Below are positions 35,236-43,490 of a DNA stretch of 64,000 nt, piece by piece (within the stretch, counting starts at the first letter, position 1; each line of letters opens with the position of its first letter). Origin of the DNA: Streptomyces sp. 1222.5 (lineage in GTDB: Bacteria; Actinomycetota; Actinomycetes; Streptomycetales; Streptomycetaceae); the NCBI RefSeq assembly GCF_900105245.1, contig NZ_FNSZ01000001.1, forward strand, positions 3,224,001 to 3,288,000, written 5' to 3'. The notes beneath the pieces were generated by a model, which did no database searches, was not told the origin of the DNA, and saw only the letters and a list, made by a program, of their open reading frames with translations. Made by a program: the position numbers and the translations under genes.

Positions 35236-36783
35236 ATGGCGAACCCCTTCTGGCTGCGTGCCGCCGTCCTGATGACCACCGCCGCGGTGCTGTCCGGTCT
35301 GCTGGCCGGATGCGGCGACGGCGCCGAGCACGACGGGGACGTCACGCAGCAGGAGCTCGACTGGCAGGACTGCCCCGCCCCGTCCGAGGCGGAAGGCGGC
35401 GGCAGCGCCCCGTCCCCCCTGCCGAACGGCACCAAGTGGCAGTGCGCCACCATGAAGGCGCCCCTGGACTGGGCGAAGCCCAAGGGCGACACCATCGATC
35501 TCGCCCTGATCCGGGCCAAGGCCAGCGGCCCCGCGGACAAGCGGATCGGCTCACTGGTGTTCAACTTCGGCGGCCCCGGCGGCAGCGGCGTCAGCACGCT
35601 GCCCGCCTTCGGCGAGGACTACGCCGCCCTGCGCACCCGCTACGACCTGGTCAGCTTCGACCCGCGCGGGGTCGGCCGCAGCGCACCCGTGAAGTGCGAG
35701 AGCGACGCCCAGCTGGACGCGTTCTTCCAGCAGGACGCGACCCCCGACGACAGCGCCGAACGCACCGACCTCGTGAACCGCACCAAGCAGTTCAACGCGG
35801 CCTGCGAGAACAACTCCAAGAAGATGCTGCCGCGCGTGCGCACCACGGACGCGGCCCGCGACATGGACCTGATGCGGCAGGTCCTCGGCGACGACAAACT
35901 GCACTACTTCGGCATCTCCTACGGCACCGAACTCGGCGGCGTCTACGCCCACCTGTTCCCCAAGCACGTCGGCCGGGCCGTGTTCGACGGCGTGGTCGAT
36001 CCCACGCAGAACCCCGAGCAGAGCGCGCTCGGACAGACCAGGGGCTTCCAGCTCGCGCTCGACAACTTCGCCGAGGACTGCACGTCGAAGACGACGGAGT
36101 GCCCGGTCGGGGACACCCCGCAGGAGGTGAAGGACCGCATCGCCAAGCTCCTGGCCGACCTGGAGAAGAAGCCGATCCCCGGCATCCTCCCGCGCCAGCT
36201 CACCCAGACCGCCGCGACCAACGGCATCGCGCAGGCGCTGTACTCCAAGGACTTCTGGGAGTACCTCACCGAGGGGCTGGAGGAGGCGTACGACGGCGAC
36301 GGCAAGATCCTCATGCTGCTCTCCGACTCGATGAACGGCCGTTCCGAGAACGGCGAGTACAGCAACATCACCGCGGCGAACATCGCCATCAACTGCGCCG
36401 ACGACAAGCCCCGGTACACCCCGGACTTCGTCCAGCAGCGAGTGCCCGAGTTCCGCGCCGCCTCCCCGCTGTTCGGGGACTACCTGGCCTGGGGCATGCT
36501 CAGCTGCACCGACTGGGCCGTGCCGGGCGCGGCCGACCATCCCGACGTCAGCGCCCCGGGATCGGCGCCCATCCTCGTCGTCGGCAACACGGGCGACCCG
36601 GCCACCCCGTACGAGGGCGCGCGGAAGATGGTGGACGCGCTCGGCAAGGGCGTGGGCGTCCAGCTCACGTACAAGGGCCAGGGGCACGGCGCGTACGACA
36701 GCAAGAACAAGTGCGTGCAGAGCGCGGTGAACGGCTACCTGCTGGACGGAAAGCTGCCGAAGGCGAGCGCGGTCTGCTCCTGA
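35236..36783 (+). CDS. Secreted lipoprotein tripeptidyl-aminopeptidase-like S33 hydrolase (copy 1)
   Basis: 515 aa. A lipoprotein signal (SGLLAGC, lipobox Cys26) leads into an alpha/beta-hydrolase of the Streptomyces TAP/SlpD-E type. The triad is readable: Ser228 in GISYGTELGG, Asp454 in GNTGDPATPYEGA and His484 in GQGHGAY. The oxyanion region FNFGGPGGSGV is intact. These enzymes remove N-terminal tripeptides from secreted proteins at the cell surface. The next gene is a paralog with the same domain plan, so a tandem duplication is likely. Confidence 0.93.
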   Translation: MANPFWLRAAVLMTTAAVLSGLLAGCGDGAEHDGDVTQQELDWQDCPAPSEAEGGGSAPSPLPNGTKWQCATMKAPLDWAKPKGDTIDLALIRAKASGPADKRIGSLVFNFGGPGGSGVSTLPAFGEDYAALRTRYDLVSFDPRGVGRSAPVKCESDAQLDAFFQQDATPDDSAERTDLVNRTKQFNAACENNSKKMLPRVRTTDAARDMDLMRQVLGDDKLHYFGISYGTELGGVYAHLFPKHVGRAVFDGVVDPTQNPEQSALGQTRGFQLALDNFAEDCTSKTTECPVGDTPQEVKDRIAKLLADLEKKPIPGILPRQLTQTAATNGIAQALYSKDFWEYLTEGLEEAYDGDGKILMLLSDSMNGRSENGEYSNITAANIAINCADDKPRYTPDFVQQRVPEFRAASPLFGDYLAWGMLSCTDWAVPGAADHPDVSAPGSAPILVVGNTGDPATPYEGARKMVDALGKGVGVQLTYKGQGHGAYDSKNKCVQSAVNGYLLDGKLPKASAVCS

Positions 36784-36916
36784 ACTCCCCGACACCGATT
36801 GAAGATGCAGTTCAGAGAGTTCTCCACAGCTCGTAACGGGTTCGGCCCGCTATGCCTACCATGGCGTGAACGCCCGGCGCGGCACTGACGCGAGGGGCCT
36901 GTGAGGGGGGGTGCAC

Positions 36917-38473
36917 ATGAGGCGATGGCTGCGATGGACGGCGGCCGCGGCCGCGACGCTGCTGGTGGCCGGCTGCGGCGGCTCGTCGGACGGGGGCGGC
37001 GGAAAGAGCGACGGCAAGGCGACGGGCACGGCTCCTGGGCCGGCCTCGCGGTCCTCGGCGGCGTCCTCCGCGGACCTGCCGGACTCCCTGACCTCCCAGC
37101 ACCTGGACTGGCACCGCTGCGAGGCCACCGGGGACGCGAAGGCGCCGGGCGACGACTGGCGGTGCGCGACCCTCAAGGTGCCGCTGGACTGGGCCGAGCC
37201 GGGCGGTGCGACGATCGGCCTCGCCCTCATCCGTGCGCGGGCGACCGGCGGGGACCGCCTCGGCTCGCTGCTCTTCAACTTCGGCGGCCCGGGCGGCTCG
37301 GGCGTGGACACCATGCCGTACTACGCGGCCCTGGCCTCCCCCCTGCGTGCGCGCTACGACCTGGTCAGCTGGGATCCGCGCGGAGTGGGCCGGAGCGAGG
37401 GCATCCGCTGCCGCGGTGACCGGGAGATCGCGGCCGCCGAGGACGTCGACGCCACCCCGGACACCCCCGCCGAGGAGAAGGCGTACTTCGAGGACTCCAC
37501 CGCCTTCGGCAGAAGCTGCCAGAAGGCCGCCGGCCGGTTGCTGGCCCATGTGTCGACCACCGACACCGCGCGCGACATGGACCTGATGCGCCAGGTGCTC
37601 GGCGACACGCGGATGCACTACTTCGGCATCTCCTACGGCACCGAACTCGGCGGTGTGTACGCCCACCTGTTCCCCAAGCGGGTGGGACGCCTGATCCTCG
37701 ACGCGGTGGTCGACCCGACCGCGGACACGGTGGGCCACGCCGAGAACCAGACCCGCGGCTTCCAGCGCGCCCTGGACGACTATCTGAAGTCCACCGGCCA
37801 GGATCCCGAGCAGGGCTCCCGGAAGATCACGGACCTGCTGAAGCGGATCGACGCCGAGCCGCTGCGGACGTCGTCCGGTCGGAGACTGACCCAGACGCTC
37901 GCCGTCACCGGGATCGTCCTGCCGCTGTACAGCGAGTCGAGGTGGCCGCGGCTGACCGGTGCGCTCGAGTCGGCGGAGAAGGGCGACGGTTCGCAGTTGC
38001 TGGCACTCGCCGACGACTACAACGAGCGGGACTCCTCGGGGCACTACGGCACGACGTCCCACTCCCAGCGGGCCATCTCGTGCCTGGACGACAGACAGCG
38101 GCCGACCGCCGCCGAGACGAAGCGGCGACTGGCGGAGTTCGAGCGGATCTCCCCCGTCTTCGGGGACTTCCTGGGCTGGGACTCGGCGGGCTGGTGCCAC
38201 GGCTGGCCGGTGCCGGGCCAGTTCGACACCCCGGAGGTCGGTGCGCCGGGCGCGGCGCCCGTCCTCGTCGTCGGCAACACCGGCGACCCGGCCACGCCGT
38301 ACGAGGGCGCCCGCAGAATGGCCGACGAACTGGGCCGGGGCGTCGGCGTCGAACTCACCTGGAAGGGCGAGGGGCACGGAGCGTACGGCCGCGGCAGCGA
38401 CTGCGTCGACTCGGCGGTGAACGCCTATCTGCTGAAGGGGACGGTACCCAAGGACGGCACGGTCTGCTCCTGA
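36917..38473 (+). CDS. Secreted lipoprotein tripeptidyl-aminopeptidase-like S33 hydrolase (copy 2)
   Basis: 518 aa. The signal peptide ends LLVAGCGGSS (lipobox Cys). Catalytic triad: Ser239 in GISYGTELGG, Asp457 in GNTGDPATPYEGA and His487 in GEGHGAY. It aligns with copy 1 along its length but has a Ser-rich linker after the signal peptide and diverges in the cap region, so the two may differ in specificity. ATG 36917 follows a G-rich ribosome binding site; a GTG two codons earlier is possible. Its 133-nt upstream gap may contain its own promoter. Confidence 0.93.
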   Translation: MRRWLRWTAAAAATLLVAGCGGSSDGGGGKSDGKATGTAPGPASRSSAASSADLPDSLTSQHLDWHRCEATGDAKAPGDDWRCATLKVPLDWAEPGGATIGLALIRARATGGDRLGSLLFNFGGPGGSGVDTMPYYAALASPLRARYDLVSWDPRGVGRSEGIRCRGDREIAAAEDVDATPDTPAEEKAYFEDSTAFGRSCQKAAGRLLAHVSTTDTARDMDLMRQVLGDTRMHYFGISYGTELGGVYAHLFPKRVGRLILDAVVDPTADTVGHAENQTRGFQRALDDYLKSTGQDPEQGSRKITDLLKRIDAEPLRTSSGRRLTQTLAVTGIVLPLYSESRWPRLTGALESAEKGDGSQLLALADDYNERDSSGHYGTTSHSQRAISCLDDRQRPTAAETKRRLAEFERISPVFGDFLGWDSAGWCHGWPVPGQFDTPEVGAPGAAPVLVVGNTGDPATPYEGARRMADELGRGVGVELTWKGEGHGAYGRGSDCVDSAVNAYLLKGTVPKDGTVCS

Positions 38474-38490
38474 CGGACGCCGGCGCGGAC

Positions 38491-38522
38491 GGGGCTCCGG
38501 ACACCTGTGGCGCCGGAGCCCC
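38491..38522. terminator. Bidirectional terminator
   Basis: GGGGCTCCGG at 38491–38500 and CCGGAGCCCC at 38513–38522 with a 12-nt loop, between the convergent TAP copy 2 and RICIN genes. Confidence 0.75.
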
Positions 38523-38556
38523 CGCTCCACGGCTCATGCGGGAGCGTCGGGTCGAC

Positions 38557-38994
38557 TCAGCTCCAGCGCTGGGCCTTGAGGCCGCCGTCGAAGCCCGTGT
38601 AGAGGACGCTGTCGTGCTGGCCGAGCGTGAGCCCGGTCGCCTTGTTCTTCAGACGCCAGCCCGCGGTGTCCTTGATCTCTTCCCACTTCTGGTTGGCGCC
38701 GCCGTTGCAGTCCCGGATGTAGACCTTGCCGTCCCGGTTGCTGTCGAGGCAGTCGCCGTAGCTGGTCTTGAGCGTCCAGCTGCCGTCGGACTGCTTGGTC
38801 TCCGTCCACTTGGACGGCGGCGTACCGCAGTCGGCCCCAGCGAGCGGGATGTTGTTGATGTAGCCCAGGCACTTGCCGTTGAGCTTGTTCTTCCAGGTGA
38901 CGGTCCCGTTGGCGAACGCCTGGCCGGCGCCCGCCAGGATCACCACGGGGGCCAGGATCGCGACCGCGAGCCTGCCCATCAAGCGCTTCTTCAT
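38557..38994 (-). CDS. Secreted RICIN-type beta-trefoil lectin-like protein
   Basis: 145 aa. Signal peptide with cleavage near AGQAFA|NG. The mature part shows beta-trefoil features: KNKLNGKCLGYINN, YGDCLDSNRDGKVYI and the QKW motif in CNGGANQKWEEI, ending LKAQRWS. It probably covers about one trefoil domain. No enzymatic domain is attached, so it may be a free secreted carbohydrate-binding protein. A promoter and an upstream terminator flank the gene, so it is monocistronic. Confidence 0.87.
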   Translation of the reverse strand: MKKRLMGRLAVAILAPVVILAGAGQAFANGTVTWKNKLNGKCLGYINNIPLAGADCGTPPSKWTETKQSDGSWTLKTSYGDCLDSNRDGKVYIRDCNGGANQKWEEIKDTAGWRLKNKATGLTLGQHDSVLYTGFDGGLKAQRWS

Positions 38995-39149
38995 GAAACT
39001 CCCCGTATCTTCCGTCGAACAGCGACGGCAGCCGCGACCACGGGGCCGCGAGGATGGTCATGCCTCGCATACGGCCCGGTGGCCCTCGTGCTGCGGTCGC
39101 GCGGTGTGGTCGACCTCAACATGACTCAGCACGTATGAAGTTGACGCCA

Positions 39150-39178
39150 CGTTAACCGAGGTGATCATCACACTGCAA
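39150..39178 (-). promoter_or_regulatory. Candidate promoter of the RICIN gene
   Basis: -35 TTGCAG (39173–39178), 17-nt spacer, -10 TTAACG (39150–39155) on the minus strand, leaving a leader of about 150 nt. The spacer contains GTGATGATCAC, a short imperfect palindrome that could bind a regulator. Confidence 0.5.
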
Positions 39179-39236
39179 CGCGGATCCCTTCACCACAGAC
39201 AGAGACGGCGAACACACCGATACCGCCCTGAATTGC

Positions 39237-39272
39237 CGACGGCCATCCAGGAGAGCTCCTGGATGGCCGTCG
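39237..39272 (-). terminator. Terminator after the DUF6445 gene
   Basis: Perfect inverted repeat with 17-bp arms: 39237–39253 (CGACGGCCATCCAGGAG) and 39256–39272, with a 2-nt gap. It separates the DUF6445 gene from the RICIN gene downstream on the same strand. The remaining intergenic sequence (38995–39317) otherwise holds only the RICIN promoter and leader. Confidence 0.87.
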
Positions 39273-39317
39273 TAGCCCGGATCCGGCGTGGGGAAGGCGC
39301 GCCGGTACCAGGGCCGC

Positions 39318-40109
39318 TCAGACGTCGATGTCGAAGAAGAAGAGCTGCACCAGGCGGTGGGTGCCGTGTTCGCCGGCGAAGTGCTCGTAGGACGTGGCCG
39401 AGTGGATCAGCTTCGCGTCCCAGATCACCAGCCGGTTGTACTGGCCGGAGATCGACTCGACCAGCTCCCAGTTGTCCTCGTGCACGAAGTTGTAGGGGTC
39501 GTAGACCGAAGAGCGCGCGGCCTCCACGGCCTCCGGACTGCCCAGGCGGGCCCGCTCCTTCGGATGAGCGGGGGCGCGCCGGCAGCCGTGCAGCCGGTCG
39601 CGCCAGAAGCTGGTGCCGGCACCGGCGGGCGGGTTCGGGTTCAGGTAGATCGCGGCGGCGTAGCTCTGCGAGTCGTGATGCCAGACCAGCGGATCGTCGT
39701 GCGCCGTCTGCTGGAAGACACCGTTGGCGTTGTGGCCGAGCCACTCGGTGACCGGGGTGCCGAGCAGTCGCGAGAACTCCTCGCGCAGGCCGGGCCAGAG
39801 GTACCGGTGGTCGCTGCGCAGCCCTTTGAAGTGCTCCGGATCGGTGTGGTAGCCCGCGCTCAGCGCGATCTCGCGCACCTCGTCCGGATCGTCGAGGAAA
39901 TCGTCCACGGAGAGCAGATGCGGCACGCTCGGGGTGAACAGCCGCTTGGCGGCCGGCCGGCGCCGCGCGTTCTCCAGGGAGTGACGGGGGACCACGATCG
40001 ACAGTCGCGCGGGACCGCTGGAGATCAGGTAGCCACCGTCACCGCGGTCCTCCAGCACCACGGCGGTCTCACCGCCTAAATTGACCTGCTCCCCCGGATG
40101 GAATGGCAT
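39318..40109 (-). CDS. DUF6445-type putative Fe(II)/2-oxoglutarate-like oxygenase
   Basis: 263 aa. The double-stranded beta-helix pattern is suggested by an HxD-like LVWHHDSQSYAAAIYLN, a distal His in RLVIWDAKLIHSATSYEH and an Arg in THRLVQLFFFDID, the order expected for Fe(II)/2OG dioxygenases. Such enzymes are often secondary-metabolism hydroxylases. An N-terminal beta domain of about 50 residues precedes it. No biosynthetic genes adjoin, and the gene has its own terminator; the substrate is unknown. Confidence 0.78.
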   Translation of the reverse strand: MPFHPGEQVNLGGETAVVLEDRGDGGYLISSGPARLSIVVPRHSLENARRRPAAKRLFTPSVPHLLSVDDFLDDPDEVREIALSAGYHTDPEHFKGLRSDHRYLWPGLREEFSRLLGTPVTEWLGHNANGVFQQTAHDDPLVWHHDSQSYAAAIYLNPNPPAGAGTSFWRDRLHGCRRAPAHPKERARLGSPEAVEAARSSVYDPYNFVHEDNWELVESISGQYNRLVIWDAKLIHSATSYEHFAGEHGTHRLVQLFFFDIDV

Positions 40110-40255
40110 GGGCAGACTTCTTTCACCGCGCGCCGGCTGACGCTCGGAGCGTATCGATCCACCCCCGACAATTGGGGAATTTCGTCATGCAGTTACTCAT
40201 ATCGGCGCAGTCGCCGGGTGCCCCGGCCGCCGACGGTACGGTCCGGGACGGCGAG

Positions 40256-40293
40256 AAGCCCACGGCACCTGAGCTGATCAGGGCCGTGGGCTT
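40256..40293 (-). terminator. Terminator after moeZ
   Basis: Arms AAGCCCACGGC (40256–40266) and its complement (40283–40293) with an inner CCTGA/TCAGG extension; it lies 20 nt beyond the moeZ stop on the minus strand. Confidence 0.83.
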
Positions 40294-40313
40294 CCATGGG
40301 ACCGGGGGGTGGA

Positions 40314-41492
40314 TCAGTAGACCGGCTTGTCCGGTTCGATCTGGTTGACCCAGCCGATGACGCCACCGCCGACATGGACCGCGTCGGAGAAGCCCGCGGA
40401 CTTCAGGACCGCGAGGACTTCCGCACTGCGGACACCCGTCTTGCAGTGCAGGACGATCTTCTTGTCCTGCGGCAGCCCCTCGAGGGCGGTGCCCATGAGG
40501 AACTCGTTCTTGGGGATCAGCTTGGCGCCGGGGATCGAGACGATCTCGTACTCGTTGATCTCGCGGACGTCGATGATCTCGATGTTCTCGCCGTCGTCGA
40601 TCCACTCCTTGAGCTGCTTGGGAGTGATCGTCGAACCGGCGGCCGCCTCCTGGGCCTCCTCGGACACGACGCCGCAGAAGGCCTCGTAGTCGATGAGCTC
40701 GGTGACGGTCGGGTTCTCGCCGCAGACCGCGCAGTTCGGGTCCTTGCGGACCTTGACCTGGCGGTACTGCATCTCCAGGGCGTCGTAGATCATCAGACGG
40801 CCGACCAGCGGCTCGCCGATGCCCGCGAGGAGCTTGATGGCCTCGTTGACCTGGATGGAGCCGATGGACGCGCAGAGCACGCCCAGGACGCCGCCCTCGG
40901 CGCAGGAGGGCACCATGCCGGGCGGCGGGGGCTCCGGGTACAGGCAGCGGTAGCACGGACCGTGCTCGGACCAGAACACGGACGCCTGACCGTCGAAGCG
41001 GTAGATCGAGCCCCACACGTACGGCTTGTTCAGCAGCACACAGGCGTCGTTGACCAGGTAACGGGTCGCGAAGTTGTCCGTGCCGTCGACGATCAGGTCG
41101 TACTGACCGAAGATCTCCATCACGTTGTCGGCCTCGAGCCGCTCCTCGTGAAGGATCACGTTCACGTACGGGTTGATGCCCTTGACGCTGTCCCGCGCCG
41201 ACTCGGCCTTGGAGCGGCCGATGTCGGACTGGCTGTGGATGATCTGGCGCTGCAGGTTCGACTCGTCGACCTCGTCGAACTCCACGATGCCGAGCGTGCC
41301 CACGCCCGCGGCGGCCAGGTACATCAGCGCCGGCGAGCCCAGGCCGCCGGCGCCCACACAGAGCACCTTGGCGTTCTTCAGCCGCTTCTGCCCGTCCATC
41401 CCGACATCCGGGATGATCAGGTGGCGGGAGTACCGGCGGACCTCGTCTACGGTGAGCTCAGAAGCCGGCTCGACCAGGGGTGGCAGCGACAC
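40314..41492 (-). CDS. moeZ: MoeZ: E1-like adenylyltransferase/rhodanese sulfurtransferase
   Basis: 392 aa. The MoeB-like domain has the nucleotide loop VGAGGLGSP (47–52 core), structural zinc pairs CYRC and CAVC, and DNFATRYLVND. The C-terminal rhodanese domain has the active-site loop HCKTGVRS with Cys350. MoeZ adenylates the C-terminal glycine of MoaD-like sulfur carriers and passes sulfur to them, for molybdopterin, thioamide and cysteine synthesis. A sigma-R-type promoter sits 45 nt upstream, so it should rise on thiol stress. It is a monocistronic unit. Confidence 0.96.
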   Translation of the reverse strand: MSLPPLVEPASELTVDEVRRYSRHLIIPDVGMDGQKRLKNAKVLCVGAGGLGSPALMYLAAAGVGTLGIVEFDEVDESNLQRQIIHSQSDIGRSKAESARDSVKGINPYVNVILHEERLEADNVMEIFGQYDLIVDGTDNFATRYLVNDACVLLNKPYVWGSIYRFDGQASVFWSEHGPCYRCLYPEPPPPGMVPSCAEGGVLGVLCASIGSIQVNEAIKLLAGIGEPLVGRLMIYDALEMQYRQVKVRKDPNCAVCGENPTVTELIDYEAFCGVVSEEAQEAAAGSTITPKQLKEWIDDGENIEIIDVREINEYEIVSIPGAKLIPKNEFLMGTALEGLPQDKKIVLHCKTGVRSAEVLAVLKSAGFSDAVHVGGGVIGWVNQIEPDKPVY

Positions 41493-41536
41493 GGGGACTC
41501 CGTTGGTCGGTCAAACAGTACGGTTGTTCTCCCCGT

Positions 41537-41562
41537 AACACTGCCACGGCCTTTTTCATTCC
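41537..41562 (-). promoter_or_regulatory. Sigma-R-type promoter for moeZ
   Basis: On the minus strand GGAAT (41558–41562), an 18-nt spacer, then GTT (41537–41539), matching sigma-R consensus. Predicted leader about 37 nt. The -35 overlaps the last codons of the Spherulin4-like gene. Confidence 0.83.
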
Positions 41563-42305
41563 GAGACACCCGTTCCGATACGCGAGACGATGTCGTCCCA
41601 GTAGCCGGGCATCGTCTCCCAGGGGTCCGCGCGGCCGCCCCCGTCGGTACGGTCCGTGAGGTAGATCGTCGCCGCCCCCTGCCAGCGTGCGATGCGCAGC
41701 GCCTCGTCCAGGTGGCCGTGCGGCACGCCGTGCACGAAGTGGCAGAAGCGGTCGGGCGGGTAGTCGGCCGTCCACTCGGCGACCTGCGACCAGCGGTAGT
41801 CGGACCAGGGGCCGGAGAAGGTCACCAGTTGGTCGGCGTTCTCGGCGTAGCCGGGGTGCGGGTGGGTGCCGTGGCCGAGGACGAGGTGCGCGGTGTCGCT
41901 GATCGCGCGCAGCGTGGTGACGGCGCGCCGGACCTCGGGAAGCGCGGTGCGCTCGGTGGGGCAGCGGTCCAACAGGAAACCGTCCACCCGGTACCAGTCG
42001 AGGTGACGGTGGGCGTCGGAGAGCAGGTCGCCGAAGGCACGGGCGCCGTAGGCGAGGTCCAGGTGGCCGAGGACGCGGACGCCGGCGCCGCGCAGCCGGG
42101 CCGTGGCCTCCAGGCAGTGCGGGTCGGGGCGGCTGCCGGGGCCGCCGGCCACGTTCAGCACCACCCAGTCCAGCGGGGTGCCGGGGCGGGCGAGTTCGGA
42201 CCACTGGGCGGGTGCGACGAGCGGGTGGGCGTAGCCGGGGATGCCGAGGGCGGTGCGGACGCCGGTGTTCGTGGCGCCCGCCGTGATGCTGGTCAGATGC
42301 GGCAT
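41556..42305 (-). CDS. Spherulin4/GH114-like putative polysaccharide hydrolase
   Basis: 249 aa, no signal peptide. A TIM-barrel-like pattern: HPLVAPAQWSELA, DWVVLNVAGGPGS, GHLDLAYGARAF, WYRVDGFLLDRCPTE (strand ending in candidate catalytic Asp) and HLVLGHGTHPHPGYAE. It resembles the Spherulin4/COG3868 and GH114/GH166 group, homologous to the hydrolase domain of PelA that cleaves galactosamine-rich exopolysaccharide. It overlaps the epimerase gene by 13 nt and closes the glycosyltransferase cluster, implying a shared polysaccharide pathway. Cytosolic prediction is odd for a matrix hydrolase. Confidence 0.82.
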   Translation of the reverse strand: MPHLTSITAGATNTGVRTALGIPGYAHPLVAPAQWSELARPGTPLDWVVLNVAGGPGSRPDPHCLEATARLRGAGVRVLGHLDLAYGARAFGDLLSDAHRHLDWYRVDGFLLDRCPTERTALPEVRRAVTTLRAISDTAHLVLGHGTHPHPGYAENADQLVTFSGPWSDYRWSQVAEWTADYPPDRFCHFVHGVPHGHLDEALRIARWQGAATIYLTDRTDGGGRADPWETMPGYWDDIVSRIGTGVSE

Positions 42306-43252
42306 GCCGCCTCCATCCAGATGTCTGCCAGGGATTCTTCGAGGTTGATGCGGGGCCGCCAGCCGAGCCGGTCGCGTGCGGTGCGCACGTCGGCCTGCTG
42401 CCAGCTGCCGCAGCCGTCCGGGTACGGGTAGGCCAGCGGGGCGGTGTGGTCGGAGTCGGCGCGCGGGTGGCCGATGGCGCCGCGCAGGACTCCGGGCGGG
42501 GCGTCGAGTTCGTGCAGGGCGCCGCCGTACCCGGCGACGCGCGCGAGGACGGCGGCGGCGTCCCGGAGGCGTACGGCCCGGCCGGAACCGATGTTGATCA
42601 CGCCCTGCGCGGCGGAGAGCGAGGCGGCGTGCACGGCGCGGGCGACGTCGCGCACGTCCACGAAGTCGCGCTGGACGCCGAGGCCGGCCAGCTTCAGTTC
42701 GCCGTCGCCGGACTGCATCGCGCGGCGCATGGCCTCGGCGAGCCGGCCGAGCGGGGACCCTGCCGGGGTGCCGGGGCCCGCGGGTGAGAAGACGCGCAGG
42801 ACGACGGCGTCCAGTCCGGAGCCGAGGACGAGTTCGGTCGCGGCGAGCTTGCTGACGCCGTACGGGCCGCCCGGGCGCGGCACGGCGTCCTCGGCCGTGG
42901 AGGAGCCCGGCTGGCTCGGCCCGTACTCGGAGCCGCAGCCGATCTGCACCAGGCGGGCGCCGCAGCCGCTGCGGCGCAGGGCCTCGCAGACGGTGGCGAC
43001 GGCGACGGTGTTGTGCCGGGTGAGTTCGCGGGCGCCGCCCCGGGTGGCTCCGGCGCAGTTCACGACGACGCCGGGGTGTACGGCGTCGAGGAAGCGCGTG
43101 AGCGCGCCCGGGCTGCCGGTGGCCAGGTCGAAGCGGACGTCGGCGTCGTCGCCGCGGCCGAGCGCGGTGAGCTGGACGGCGGGGTCGGCGAGCAGGCGGT
43201 CGGCGACGAAGCGGCCGATGTATCCGTTGGCTCCGATCAGCAGGACCCTCAT
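42293..43252 (-). CDS. NAD-dependent nucleotide-sugar epimerase/dehydratase
   Basis: 319 aa. Rossmann motif LLIGANGYIGRFV (GxNGxxG near residue 7), a serine-type region IGCGSEYGPSQ, and the catalytic PYGVSK (YxxxK, about 131–135), followed by RVFSPAGPG. This is the extended SDR layout of GalE-like epimerases acting on UDP- or dTDP-sugars. The ATG overlaps a small upstream ORF (ATGA) and the 3' end overlaps the Spherulin4-like gene. A role in making the activated sugar for the neighbouring glycosyltransferase is inferred. Confidence 0.9.
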   Translation of the reverse strand: MRVLLIGANGYIGRFVADRLLADPAVQLTALGRGDDADVRFDLATGSPGALTRFLDAVHPGVVVNCAGATRGGARELTRHNTVAVATVCEALRRSGCGARLVQIGCGSEYGPSQPGSSTAEDAVPRPGGPYGVSKLAATELVLGSGLDAVVLRVFSPAGPGTPAGSPLGRLAEAMRRAMQSGDGELKLAGLGVQRDFVDVRDVARAVHAASLSAAQGVINIGSGRAVRLRDAAAVLARVAGYGGALHELDAPPGVLRGAIGHPRADSDHTAPLAYPYPDGCGSWQQADVRTARDRLGWRPRINLEESLADIWMEAACRI

Positions 43253-43362
43253 CGGGCGGCTCCCGGGGTGTGCGCGCCGGTGGATCCGGCCGTTGCGAAG
43301 GCTCCCGTGGCCGGTCCGGCGGTACCGGGGGCTCGGGACGCTCCGGGTCGGGAGGTGGTCAT
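43249..43362 (-). CDS. 37-aa coupled small ORF
   Basis: ATG 43362 has an excellent AAGGAG 8 nt upstream; the ORF encodes a Gly/Ala/Thr/Pro-rich peptide beginning MTTSRPGASRAPGTAGPATG and ends with TGA overlapping the epimerase ATG. The strong ribosome binding site and exact ATGA coupling suggest it drives epimerase translation. The low-complexity sequence argues against a folded protein; it may only be a translational coupler. Confidence 0.5.
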   Translation of the reverse strand: MTTSRPGASRAPGTAGPATGAFATAGSTGAHTPGAAR

Positions 43363-43490
43363 CTGGTGTTCTCCTTCAACGGGGTGGTGCGGGCGCCGCC
43401 GGTGGCCGGCCGGGCCCCGGTGGCCCCGGTCCGGTGCGGTCATGCGCTCCGGACGGGTGGCGGGCCCGGGTCGGACCGGTGGCGGAAGAT

